Source of the DNA: an uncultured Alistipes sp. | GTDB taxonomy: Bacteria > Bacteroidota > Bacteroidia > Bacteroidales > Rikenellaceae | Direction: 5' to 3' | Assembly (NCBI GenBank): GCA_938014215.1 | Contig: CALLRW010000042.1 | Span: forward strand, 62,001-126,000 | DNA: 64,000 bases | In this document: positions 43,759-51,838 of the stretch, in pieces | Numbering within the stretch: position 1 is the first letter of the stretch | Layout: every line of letters starts with the position of its first letter | Program-made: the position numbers and the translations under genes | Notes under the pieces: model-generated | What the model was told of the DNA's origin: nothing | Databases searched by the model: none | Seen by the model: the letters and a program-made list of their open reading frames with translations, nothing else

Positions 43759-45558
43759 CTATTTGGAGGGTTGAACGAGGGTCAGTGTCGCCGTCGTCGA
43801 GGCGCCGGCATTGTCGGTCACCCGCAGGTGGAACTTGTAGGTATTGGGCTGCCCCTCGACATCCGACGGGATATCGCTTCCGGCGAGAATGCCGACGAAC
43901 TCGGCGCCCACCTTGAAGGGGATCGACGTCTGGTTGAGAACCTCGTCGCCGACCGGGAAGCCGACAACCGAGCCGAGCACTTCGGCGGCCGTGGCATCGG
44001 GATGGCAGAGGTCGACACCCGGCGAGAGGAGCGACGAGAGGCCGATTGCGTTGAGTAGCGTTCCCAGGGCCGGCGACTCGACCGTCACGAAGAGCTCCTT
44101 GATGCCGCCGTTCGGGGCCGAGATCGTGATCTCGATATCCTTGACCTCGTTCATCACGTAGGGCTCGGCCAGGTTGTGGTTGTCGGTGACCATGACGATC
44201 GTCGGGGCCTGGCTGTCGCCGCTTTCGTTCGACTTGTCGACCACGATGGTGAGCGTTGCTGCGCTCTGCTGTCCTTCCTCGTCGGTGACGCGGAAGGCGA
44301 ACGAATGGGTCCCTTCGAAGGTGTAGAGCATCCACGGCAGTTCGCCGCCGATGTAGAAGCTCTTCGACGTGGCCCCCTTGACGGCGTCACCGACCGGGAA
44401 GCCGAACTGCTCGAGGACCGAAGCCTCGACGCCCGAGATCGTGCAGAGGTCGAACGACTCGATGTTCATGTCGCGGAGCGCGAGGGCGAACTGCTCGTTG
44501 GTCGACGAGATGGCGATCTCAAAGCTGGCCACCTTGCCGGGGACCGTGGCGATGATCTCGAAGGGCTCCGAGCAGAGGTGCTTCTCGTCGAACATCGAGG
44601 CCTTCAGCTGGAACTTTTCGTCGAACGAGTGTCCGGTCCACGAGAGCGTGGGGGCGCCGACGAGCGGCTGCTCCTCGTAGAGGGGTTCCCAGAGCCCCTC
44701 GGTGCCGTTGATGGTGATCGTCTCGTCGAGGACGAAGTTGTCGACCTGGATATCGAACTTGATGTCGCCCTCGTCGGCGTGGGCGATCACCAGCTGGATC
44801 TTGCGCCACTGGCCGGCCTTGACGCCCGAGATGGTCTTCGTGAACGAGACGTCGCCGCCGCTGACGAACGTACCGCTGAGGTGGAACTCCAGCTCGTTTT
44901 CGGCGGCTGCCGGCATGAAGAAGGCGGCCTGCTGACCGTCCCACTGAGCCTTCGTGAAGTCGATCTTCGCCTCGGCGAGCGAAACGGTAGCCTTCGTCTC
45001 GTCGCTAAGCTGGTCGGCCAGATCGGCCGAGCAGAGCAGCGTCACCTTGATGTTCTGCAGCGTGCAGACGATCTCCTCGATCGGGGTGGTGTTGCCCTTG
45101 GTGATCGTGAAGGGGTAGGTTGTTCCGTAGACGGGGTTGTTCCAGGCCGCGGCCTCGATCTCCTCGTCGCGGTGCGAGCAGACCTTCATCTCGTAACTGC
45201 CGGCCGGGAGCTCCATCGGGGCTTCGGCCAACCGGGCCTTCAGTTCGGCATAACTCCCTTCGAAGGGGATGTTCGAGCCGTCGGCCGTGGCGATCTTCAC
45301 GCGGTAGTTCTCCGTGTCGGGGGCCGTGCGGGTTGCTGCTGCGGCCGTTTGCTCCGATTTGCCGACATCTTCGGGACGCAGGTCGGTTTCGCTGTCATAG
45401 ATGACGCGCAGGCTCATGCTGCCGCTCAAAAAGCCCGTTGCGGCGGATTCGCTGCCGCCGTTTTCATGCTTCTTGTAGGGCGGTTCTTCGTTCACGCAGC
45501 CCGTCAGGACGAGGGCACCCAGTGCCAGGGCCGTGAATAATCCGGTAAAGGTTTTCAT
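43759..45558 (-). CDS. DUF4493-type lipoprotein with C-terminal Ig-like repeats
   Basis: A 599-residue protein with a lipoprotein signal (lipobox LTGC, Cys21). DUF4493-like text includes 'GSMSLRVIYDSETD', 'MELPAGSYEMKVCSHRDEE', 'PIEEIVCTLQNIKVTLLCSADLAD' and 'EFHLSGTFVSGGDVSFTKTISGVKAGQWRKIQLVI'. The C-terminal half has two related beta-sandwich segments, each opening with '(L)SW/(A)PTIVMV' and ending near 'YTFEGTHSFAFRVTDEEGQQSAATLTIVVDKS' or 'NTYKFHLRVTDNAGASTTATLTLVQPSK', so an internal duplication is visible. It lacks the PCMD end of its neighbour. Likely a surface stalk or structural subunit; function unknown. Confidence 0.76.
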   Translation of the reverse strand: MKTFTGLFTALALGALVLTGCVNEEPPYKKHENGGSESAATGFLSGSMSLRVIYDSETDLRPEDVGKSEQTAAAATRTAPDTENYRVKIATADGSNIPFEGSYAELKARLAEAPMELPAGSYEMKVCSHRDEEIEAAAWNNPVYGTTYPFTITKGNTTPIEEIVCTLQNIKVTLLCSADLADQLSDETKATVSLAEAKIDFTKAQWDGQQAAFFMPAAAENELEFHLSGTFVSGGDVSFTKTISGVKAGQWRKIQLVIAHADEGDIKFDIQVDNFVLDETITINGTEGLWEPLYEEQPLVGAPTLSWTGHSFDEKFQLKASMFDEKHLCSEPFEIIATVPGKVASFEIAISSTNEQFALALRDMNIESFDLCTISGVEASVLEQFGFPVGDAVKGATSKSFYIGGELPWMLYTFEGTHSFAFRVTDEEGQQSAATLTIVVDKSNESGDSQAPTIVMVTDNHNLAEPYVMNEVKDIEITISAPNGGIKELFVTVESPALGTLLNAIGLSSLLSPGVDLCHPDATAAEVLGSVVGFPVGDEVLNQTSIPFKVGAEFVGILAGSDIPSDVEGQPNTYKFHLRVTDNAGASTTATLTLVQPSK

Positions 45559-45589
45559 ATCGTGTATCGTTTTTTATGCGTTGTGGAGG

Positions 45590-46369
45590 TTACTGTGCGT
45601 CGCCGTTCAGTTCGACGGTGATCGTGCGTTCTTCGAGGTAGTTGTCGTCGAGGTTGATCGTCACCGTGGCGCTTCCGTTGTCGCGGGCATCGAAGCAGAA
45701 GGTGTGCCGCGTACGGGCGACGGTCTGCTCGAGCGTCTGTTCGGGGAAGGTGTAGGTGCGGTCGAAGGCCGTACCGGTCTGGCTCTGGAGTTTGGCCGTA
45801 CCGGTGAGGGTCAGCCGCGTGCCGGCCTCGACGAAGACGGCCTTTTCATCCCCCGAGCCGGGGGTGAAGGTGAAGCGGTTACCGGCCGAAGTGGTCACCG
45901 TGAAGGTGGCCTCGTGGAAGTACTGGCGGAAGGCCTCGGTCGAGGTGACGGCCACCTGCGAATTGACGATCCGGGCGGGAATGGTCTCCCGGCTCTCCTG
46001 GCGGGCGACGATCGTGAAGTCGAGTTCGCCTTCGTAGCAGGGTTTGTCGACGCCCTCGGCCTTGGCGTCGCCGCAGACGATCCGTGCGGTGTAGTTGCCG
46101 GCCTTGAGGCTCTCGTCGGCCTCGTTGAAGGCCGGGATGCTCTCCCACGAGCGGTTGTAGTCCGTACCGGTGATCGTGAGGGCGAACTCTTCGGCACTCG
46201 GGGCGGGCGTGATTTCGATTTGTGCCCGGGTGGTCATCGTGATATCGGGACGGGTGTCGATCCGGAGCGTGCCGACACCGTCGGCCGTCGACGGAGCCTC
46301 CTGTTTGGTGCATCCGCCGGCCGCGAGGGCTGCCGATGCAAGCAGAGTGATCAGTGTTGTATGTTTCAT
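45590..46369 (-). CDS. Short DUF4493-like lipoprotein
   Basis: A 259-residue protein with a lipoprotein signal (lipobox AGGC). It starts 'GTLRIDTRPDITMTTR', then 'LKAGNYTARIVCGDAKAEGVDKPCYEGELDFTIVARQESRETIPARIVNSQVAVTSTEAF', the same scheme of 'LxAGxYxxxV' followed by a 'xxRIVNSQVAV' strand that its two larger neighbours have as 'CTLQNxxV'. It is therefore a one-domain version of the family. It starts 8 bases after the fimbrillin-like gene. The frame is open to 46477, but the signal peptide fixes ATG 46369. Confidence 0.76.
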   Translation of the reverse strand: MKHTTLITLLASAALAAGGCTKQEAPSTADGVGTLRIDTRPDITMTTRAQIEITPAPSAEEFALTITGTDYNRSWESIPAFNEADESLKAGNYTARIVCGDAKAEGVDKPCYEGELDFTIVARQESRETIPARIVNSQVAVTSTEAFRQYFHEATFTVTTSAGNRFTFTPGSGDEKAVFVEAGTRLTLTGTAKLQSQTGTAFDRTYTFPEQTLEQTVARTRHTFCFDARDNGSATVTINLDDNYLEERTITVELNGDAQ

Positions 46370-46377
46370 GGCGATCG

Positions 46378-48273
46378 TTATTTGGCGATTGAGACGCGGA
46401 TGTTGTCCAGGTAGAGCCAGTAGTTGCCGTTGAATCCTCCGAAGGGGGCGGTATCCGTCGTCGAGGTGACCATCCACGAGGCGCGGGTGGTGTTGCCTGC
46501 CGCGGGGATGACGAACGAATCCTCGTAGGAGATGTTGTCGTAGTTCTGGTTCTGGTTACGGTCGGCACCCGAGGTTCCGGGGATGGTGACGTTGGTGCGC
46601 AGCAGGAAGGGGATGGCCGTCGATCCGGGCTGCCAGCCCTGTTCGGTGGTGTAGCCGCAGCTGTAGATGGCGTCGCCGTTTCCGGGGCCGGCGTCGCCGC
46701 CGAATAACTTGCGCTCGACCGACCAGCGGCCTCCCTTGTAGTTGAAGGTCACCTTGACGCGGGGCGTGCGGCCCTCCTTCAGGGCGCTGAACGGTGCCGA
46801 ATCCAGACGGGCGTTGTAGGTGTTCGAGGCGATGCTCTGATTCTCGACGCGGGCGCAGATGCGCACGGCCTTGCCGGCTTCGGCTCCGACGCGGGCTGCG
46901 GTCCAGCCCTGCGTCTGCAGGCCCCACTGGCTCAGGTCGATGCCTGTACCGTCACCGCTGGCGATCGTCGTGCCGCCCACGGCCGGGTTGTCACCGTTGG
47001 TGTTGCTTGCAATCGTGGCGAAATCTTCGTACAGCAGCCAGGGCACGCTGAACGTTGCCACCTGGGTCTGCCCCTCGACCGTGACGGTCGGCATCGTGAA
47101 ATTCTCGGTGAAGCGGGCGTTCGCCGAATCGTAGGTTACCTGGAAGCCGCCCAGTTCGGCCGTCGGGTTCGTATATTCGCGGAAGATGACCGGGTAGTCG
47201 CCCGTGCCCGTAACCTGGAACGTGCGGCTCTGGCTGCCATCCTCGAAGCTCCATCCCGCGGGGGCGGTCACCGTGAAGCTGTTGATCGCCTCGCCGAGCG
47301 TATTGACGCCTGTTTCGGCAAGGTGGAAGTTCAGACGGGTGAAGTGTCGTCCGGCGGTCGGGATGTTGTAGGCGATCGGCGTGGTGTGACCTGCGGCAAA
47401 GCTGCGGTCGGCGTTCAGCGGTGCGAAGCTGCGCACCTCCGATTCGCACGACTCGCCGGCGGCCACGATCGAGACCGATTCGCCCTCGCCGAGCGTAATG
47501 GGGGCGATCATCGCATAGACCACGTCTCCGGCCTCTTTCGGCGTGTCGAAACGCAGGGTCAGACGGTTGCTGCCCTGTCCGAGCTCCATGGCGGCCGCGG
47601 GATCCGTCACATCGACAGAGAGTTGTCCCGTCACCTCGCGCGGGAAGGTGAGCTCGATCTGCGAGATGGGCTCGCCGAGGTCGTTTTTCGGGATCGAGAT
47701 CTTCAGCACATGGACCTTGTGACGGAACTGCAGGTTGACGATGTCCGAATTGTCGCTCACGCCGCGTTCATCCTGCTGGTCGCGTTTGCGCAGCGCCTGG
47801 GCCCCAACGACGGGCGAGGCGACCATCACGTCCCACTCGCCGTGGAACGCACCGTCCTGCACGGCCGGGATCTCGTACGAGGCCTTCATCCCGCTGGCCG
47901 AGGCCGGTACGGGCGAAACGGCATAATACGTATAGGTCTCCCTGGCCATCTCCGGGACCGAGCCGCGGAAGCTGGCCGTATTGTAGGAGGCGTTGTAGTG
48001 GTAGAGTTTGAAGGGTACGTTGTCGAGTACGGTCTGTGCGGCGGAGTTGACGGCCCAGAGTGCGAGGCGGTCATTCTCGTTCCATTGTACCGTTACGCCG
48101 TCGTCGCCCAGCGCGGTCCGCGTAGCGGCATTCGATGCGATATCGAGCCGCGGGCCCGAGCCGATTGCGACCTCGAAGGTGCCCGCTGCCGGTTCCGTGT
48201 CGGAGCCGGGGGCCTGGGAGCAGGCGCCCAGCAGCACGGGCAGGAGCAACAGGGTTGTCCATCGTTTCATCAT
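46378..48273 (-). CDS. Fimbrillin-like (Mfa/FimA-type) lipoprotein, first gene of the surface operon
   Basis: A 631-residue protein with a lipoprotein signal (lipobox LGAC, Cys18). Residues about 30-310 follow the fimbrillin-family pattern: 'ATRTALGDDGVTVQWNENDRLALWA', 'ASFRGSVPE', 'YYAVSPVPAS', 'DIVNLQFRHKVHVLKISI', 'AMIAPITLGEGESVSI'. An Ig-like middle and a C-terminal jelly-roll-like part (about 420-631) end in 'YWLYLDNIRVSIAK', similar to the 'YVDDFxxIY' ends of the PCMD genes. Fimbrillins are cleaved and polymerise by strand exchange; whether this one does is open, as an added C-terminal domain is unusual for a pilin. It leads a seven-gene run with gaps of 3-31 bases. Confidence 0.72.
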   Translation of the reverse strand: MMKRWTTLLLLPVLLGACSQAPGSDTEPAAGTFEVAIGSGPRLDIASNAATRTALGDDGVTVQWNENDRLALWAVNSAAQTVLDNVPFKLYHYNASYNTASFRGSVPEMARETYTYYAVSPVPASASGMKASYEIPAVQDGAFHGEWDVMVASPVVGAQALRKRDQQDERGVSDNSDIVNLQFRHKVHVLKISIPKNDLGEPISQIELTFPREVTGQLSVDVTDPAAAMELGQGSNRLTLRFDTPKEAGDVVYAMIAPITLGEGESVSIVAAGESCESEVRSFAPLNADRSFAAGHTTPIAYNIPTAGRHFTRLNFHLAETGVNTLGEAINSFTVTAPAGWSFEDGSQSRTFQVTGTGDYPVIFREYTNPTAELGGFQVTYDSANARFTENFTMPTVTVEGQTQVATFSVPWLLYEDFATIASNTNGDNPAVGGTTIASGDGTGIDLSQWGLQTQGWTAARVGAEAGKAVRICARVENQSIASNTYNARLDSAPFSALKEGRTPRVKVTFNYKGGRWSVERKLFGGDAGPGNGDAIYSCGYTTEQGWQPGSTAIPFLLRTNVTIPGTSGADRNQNQNYDNISYEDSFVIPAAGNTTRASWMVTSTTDTAPFGGFNGNYWLYLDNIRVSIAK

Positions 48274-48300
48274 GTACGAATTCTTTTATCTGAATATCTG

Positions 48301-48308
48301 CAAAAATA
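48301..48308 (-). promoter_or_regulatory. -7 promoter element of the surface operon
   Basis: On the minus strand it reads TATTTTTG, an exact TAnnTTTG, 27 bases upstream of the first ATG. No clean TTTG occurs at the -33 distance. An activator may therefore be needed. Confidence 0.5.
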
Positions 48309-48405
48309 GGTGCGGGAGTCCGTTTCCGGAAATAAATTCAACGAACCGTCGGTTTTTCATCACGAATCCTCCCTTTTTTCACGTTTTTTTTCGGTTGTTT
48401 CAAAC

Positions 48406-48439
48406 GAAAAAGACCCCCGACCCGCAGGTCGGAGGTCTT
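48406..48439 (-). terminator. Intrinsic terminator of the S9 peptidase gene
   Basis: A stem with one mismatch (48411-48422 and 48427-48438) and loop CGCA is followed on the minus strand by TTTTT (48410-48406). It lies 23 bases after the stop of the S9 peptidase gene. Confidence 0.8.
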
Positions 48440-48462
48440 CATTCCGGTCGTTGCCGTTGCCT

Positions 48463-50613
48463 CTATTCGGCCTGCTTGACGTAGCGGTCGAGCCAGCCGA
48501 AGAACTCGCGGTTCCAGACCATCGAGTTCTGGGGTTTGAATACCTGGTGTGCCTCGTCCTCAAACTCGAGCAGACGGGCCGGGATACCCCGTACGCGGGC
48601 TGCTGTGAAGGCCTCGAGCGACTGCGTGTAGGGGATGCGGTAGTCCTTTTCGCCGGTGATGATCAGGATCGGCGTGTCCCACTTGTCGACGAACTTGTGG
48701 GGCGAATTGGCATACGAACGCTGGGCCGTGGCATTCGTCTTGTCCCAGTACGAGCCGCCGTAGTCGTTGTTGACGAACCACAGCTCCTCGGTCTCGCCGT
48801 ACATCGAGTCGAAGTCGAAGATGCCGCAGTGGGCGATGAAGGCCTTGAAGCGCTTCTCGTGGCAGCCGGCCAGGAAGTAGACCGAGTAGCCGCCGTACGA
48901 GGCGCCGACGCAGCCCATGCGCGACTCGTCGGCCCACGGTTCACGCGCCACGTCGTCGATGGCCGAGAGGTAGTCGCGGATGTTCTGCCCCGAGTAGTCG
49001 CCCGAGATCTGGTCGAGCCACTCCTGGCCGAACGACGGCACGCCGCGGCGGTTCGGGGCCACGACGATGTAGCCCTGGGCGGCCATCAGCTGGAAGTTCC
49101 AGCGATAGCTCCAGCCGTTGGCCACGACGCTCTGCGGACCGCCCTCGCAGTAGAGCAGCGTCGGATACTTTTTGGCCGGGTCGAAGTCGGGCGGCAGGAT
49201 CACCCACGTGAGCATCTGCTTGCCGTCGGTGGTCTCGACCCAGCGCTTCTGCACCTCGCCCATGCGGATGTTTTTGTAGATGGCGTCGTTGATGGCCGAG
49301 ATCTGCGTCAGGTTGCCGCTCGTCGTGTCGACCTCGCAGAACTCCGTGGCCGAGGAGATGGTCGAGCGTTCGGCCACCATGCGGCCGCCGCCCGTCGTGA
49401 AGGCCGTCAGGCTGTGGTCACCCTTGGTGAGGACCTCCACCTCGCCGTCGGTCGTGGCCACGCGGCAGATCTGATACGTACCCTCGATCGGGGCGATGAA
49501 CCACACGCGGTCGTTGCCCTCCCAGACGACGTTCTGGGCGTTGTAGTCGAAATCCTCCGTCAGGTCGCGCATCTCGCCCGTCGCGCAGTCGTAGAGGAAC
49601 AGCCGCGACTTGTCCGACTCGTTGCCGGCACGGCGCTGCGAGAGGAAGGCGATCTTCGTATCGTCGGGCGACCAGACCGGGTATTTGTCATAGCCGACCA
49701 GCTCGGCGGCATCGAGTGTGGCCTCTCCCTCGTCAGCCGGCTGACCGGCGAGCGGTTTGCAGATGTTCTGCGTCTGGCCCGAGGCGAGGTCGTAGACGAA
49801 GATGTCCGAATCGGTCGAGACGGCATAGGCCGTACCGGTCAGCGGCTTGCAGGTGTAGGCCAGCATCGTTCCGGCGTTGTTCCAGGCGATTTCGGCCATG
49901 TCGAAGTAGGGGGCCAGCGGGGTATCCCACGCGGCGTCGGCGCCGATGATGTCCATGCCCGGCTTCAGACCGTCGGCCCCGAAGTCACCGACGAACAGGT
50001 GCATATATTCGCCCTCGTCCCAGTAGTCCCAGTGGCGGACCATCAGGTCGTCGTAGATCCGTGCCTTCGACTTGTCCATATCCTTGTGCACGTCCGACGA
50101 ACGGCGGTCGGCAGCCTGCACGCGCTGTACGTACCACGCCTTGTCGCCGCGGGGCGAGATGCCGAATCCCTCGACGCCCCCCTTCAGATCGGACAACTGG
50201 CGCACGTCACCTCCCGTGGGGTTCATCTCCCACACCTGCATCGAACCGCTGCGGTCCGAGAGGAAGTAGATCCGCTTCCCGTCGGCGCTCCAGCGCGGAG
50301 CCAGACTGTTCGACGTGAGGTCGGTCAGCCGCGTGACGGCCTTCGAGTCGAGCGCCTCGACCCAGAGAGTCGTCACGCCGCGGTTTTCGGCCATGTTGTA
50401 GTCCGTTTGCTGGTAGAGGAGCGTGGTTCCGTCGGGCGAGAGCGACGACGAGCCCGCCCGGCTCATCTTCCACATCACCTCGGGGGTCAGGCGTCCGGCG
50501 GCGATCTCCTCGGCCGTCAGCGCGTTGTCGATCTTCAGGGGTTCGGGACGCTGCCGGTCGCAGGCGCCCAGCCCCACAGCTGCAATAGCCATCATCAGGA
50601 TGATTTTTTTCAT
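48463..50613 (-). CDS. S9 family (prolyl oligopeptidase/dipeptidyl peptidase-like) serine peptidase, lipoprotein
   Basis: A 716-residue protein with a lipoprotein-type signal (lipobox LGAC, Cys18). The N-terminal beta-propeller has WD40-like/PD40 segments ('SLSPDGTTLLYQQTDYN', 'RWSADGKRIYFLSDRSG'). The C-terminal alpha/beta hydrolase has nucleophile Ser572 in 'GASYGGY', Asp657 in 'TGEKDYRIPY' and His689 in 'FEDEAHQVF', a full triad. It should cut short peptides, often after Pro or similar, in the periplasm or at the surface. The frame is open to 51390 (259 more codons), but that extension runs antisense through the NUDIX gene and lacks family motifs; ATG 50613 starts the signal peptide. Confidence 0.94.
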   Translation of the reverse strand: MKKIILMMAIAAVGLGACDRQRPEPLKIDNALTAEEIAAGRLTPEVMWKMSRAGSSSLSPDGTTLLYQQTDYNMAENRGVTTLWVEALDSKAVTRLTDLTSNSLAPRWSADGKRIYFLSDRSGSMQVWEMNPTGGDVRQLSDLKGGVEGFGISPRGDKAWYVQRVQAADRRSSDVHKDMDKSKARIYDDLMVRHWDYWDEGEYMHLFVGDFGADGLKPGMDIIGADAAWDTPLAPYFDMAEIAWNNAGTMLAYTCKPLTGTAYAVSTDSDIFVYDLASGQTQNICKPLAGQPADEGEATLDAAELVGYDKYPVWSPDDTKIAFLSQRRAGNESDKSRLFLYDCATGEMRDLTEDFDYNAQNVVWEGNDRVWFIAPIEGTYQICRVATTDGEVEVLTKGDHSLTAFTTGGGRMVAERSTISSATEFCEVDTTSGNLTQISAINDAIYKNIRMGEVQKRWVETTDGKQMLTWVILPPDFDPAKKYPTLLYCEGGPQSVVANGWSYRWNFQLMAAQGYIVVAPNRRGVPSFGQEWLDQISGDYSGQNIRDYLSAIDDVAREPWADESRMGCVGASYGGYSVYFLAGCHEKRFKAFIAHCGIFDFDSMYGETEELWFVNNDYGGSYWDKTNATAQRSYANSPHKFVDKWDTPILIITGEKDYRIPYTQSLEAFTAARVRGIPARLLEFEDEAHQVFKPQNSMVWNREFFGWLDRYVKQAE

Positions 50614-50617
50614 TTTC

Positions 50618-50648
50618 GTTGAGGTTATCCTATTTATTCGTATTTTTG
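50618..50648 (+). promoter_or_regulatory. Promoter of the NUDIX gene
   Basis: GTTG at 50618-50621, a 19-bp spacer and TATTTTTG at 50641-50648. The start would be near 50655, 22 bases before the ATG. Confidence 0.6.
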
Positions 50649-50676
50649 GATTCCGAAAAACAAAAGTGCATAACAT

Positions 50677-51279
50677 ATGATCCATACCCTCTATTTTGCC
50701 GACCGTAGCGTGACCTTTGCGCCGTCGGCACCGGGATCGGAGTGGTACGTCGTGGCGGCGGAGGCCGACGGCGGCGTATCTCGCGCCAAGATACTGAATT
50801 TTCTCGAATCGCACAACTCCGTGGCGGTGGTTTCTGCGGATCCGGATGCGACTTTTGCGGCCTTTGCGGCGCAGTTCACGCCGGTCGAGGCGGCCGGCGG
50901 GGTGGTTGTCGACGGGCAGGGGCGCTGGCTGATGATCCACCGCAACGGCCGCTGGGACCTGCCGAAGGGGCATCTCGAGGCGGGCGAGAGCATCGAGCAG
51001 TGTGCGGCGCGCGAGGTCGAGGAGGAGACGGGTGTGGCGTGCGAGACGGTGCGCCCGCTGTGCGAGACGCTGCACGCCTACTGGTTTCCGAAGACCGAGC
51101 GCTGGGAGCTGAAGCGGACCCACTGGTTCGAACTCCGGGCGAAAGGCCCCGCGCAGCTCCATCCGCAGACCGAGGAGGGGATCGAGCAGGTGGTGTGGTG
51201 CACGCCCTCCGAGGCGGCCGAACACCTCCGCGAGGCCTTCCCGACGATCCGGCGGGTTGCCGAGGCGATGGCGCGCTGA
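50677..51279 (+). CDS. NUDIX hydrolase
   Basis: A 200-residue protein with a complete Nudix box at residues 98-120 (G-x5-E-x7-REUxEExGU: Gly98, Glu104, Arg112, Glu113, Glu116, Glu117, Gly119). The fold continues with 'LCETLHAYWFPKTERWELKRTHWFELRA'. The first 70 residues form a small extra domain. The enzyme splits a nucleoside diphosphate linked to another group; the substrate cannot be told. The gene is divergent from the S9 peptidase and ends at the large non-coding stretch. Confidence 0.9.
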   Translation: MIHTLYFADRSVTFAPSAPGSEWYVVAAEADGGVSRAKILNFLESHNSVAVVSADPDATFAAFAAQFTPVEAAGGVVVDGQGRWLMIHRNGRWDLPKGHLEAGESIEQCAAREVEEETGVACETVRPLCETLHAYWFPKTERWELKRTHWFELRAKGPAQLHPQTEEGIEQVVWCTPSEAAEHLREAFPTIRRVAEAMAR

Positions 51280-51466
51280 CCGGCGGAGTGCCGGGCACTT
51301 GTTGACACCCCTCTGTCCTGACGGGGCGGGAGTTTCGGCATGTTTGTCTCCATTCGGATGGTGCGGATTATCAGCTGGCTGCACGGTCATGACGGGGTCG
51401 CCTGTCTGTGCATAAGCCCTTTTCTCGCCCTTTTTTCCACCGCTCTTCCGGTTCGGTTGTTTCGGT

Positions 51467-51627
51467 TATCAACCTCTTTTTGACAATTTGTTGACAGAAT
51501 TATTGACAAAAATGTTAATAATCCCCGGAGGAGTTATCAACAGGTTCTATCCGGGTTATTAACCGATTTATTAACAAAATAATCAACATTTTTGTTGATA
51601 ACTCCCATCGGAGCCGGTTTATCAACT
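51467..51627. repeat. Cluster of DnaA-box-like 9-mers in an A/T-rich block (possible replication origin or DnaA-binding region)
   Basis: Nine copies within 161 bp: TTATCAACC 51467-51475, TTATTGACA 51500-51508, TTATTAACA 51513-51521 (minus), TTATCAACA 51534-51542, TTATTAACC 51556-51564, TTATTAACA 51568-51576, TAATCAACA 51580-51588, TTATCAACA 51593-51601 (minus), TTATCAACT 51619-51627. The best copies differ by one base from the E. coli DnaA box TTATCCACA. Mixed orientation, close packing and local A/T richness resemble oriC. dnaA itself is not in the window, but in Bacteroidota it need not be adjacent. A binding array for another regulator is the alternative. Confidence 0.5.
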
Positions 51628-51662
51628 TGTTTTTCAACGTTTATAAACATATAAACAGCCAA

Positions 51663-51694
51663 AGGCGGTCTTCGCTGTAACCCGAAGACCGCCT
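51663..51694. other. Hairpin between the box cluster and the SRPBCC gene
   Basis: 12-bp inverted repeat (51663-51674 and 51683-51694, 8-base loop). It could end transcription of the SRPBCC gene (minus strand), but the following T content is low. Confidence 0.45.
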
Positions 51695-51708
51695 GAACAG
51701 GCTGTTTC

Positions 51709-51724
51709 GACAGTTCGAACTGTC
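51709..51724. repeat. Perfect 16-bp palindrome
   Basis: GACAGTTCGAACTGTC reads the same on both strands, with no loop. This is typical of a dimeric protein-binding site. It lies 82 bases from the last DnaA-box-like copy. Confidence 0.5.
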
Positions 51725-51838
51725 AGCAACTCTCCCCCTTGGCTCGCGCGGCCTTTCGGGCTGCCGTGCCGTTGTCGATCAGCCCCGGCCGGCGGAGGAG
51801 GACTCCCCCGGTCGGAAGCCACCGCGCTTTCGTGGCGA

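Larger units (their letters stand above)
51280..51838. other. 560-bp non-coding stretch
   Basis: No credible gene. 51280-51450 is ordinary sequence. 51460-51660 is A/T-rich with many TTATCAAC/TTATTAAC-type 9-mers (see repeat entry). 51664-51694 is an 11-12-bp hairpin, 51709-51724 is a perfect palindrome, and 51725-51838 is G/C-rich with nothing recognised. It is the longest gene-free stretch in the window. Confidence 0.75.

Noticed and set aside
41923..44058. 711-codon + strand open frame opposite the DUF4493/PCMD genes
   Set aside because: No start context or motif. The minus-strand genes have signal peptides and family motifs.
50614..51390. 259-codon N-terminal extension of the S9 peptidase frame
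   Set aside because: It is antisense to the NUDIX gene, and a lipoprotein signal begins exactly at 50613.
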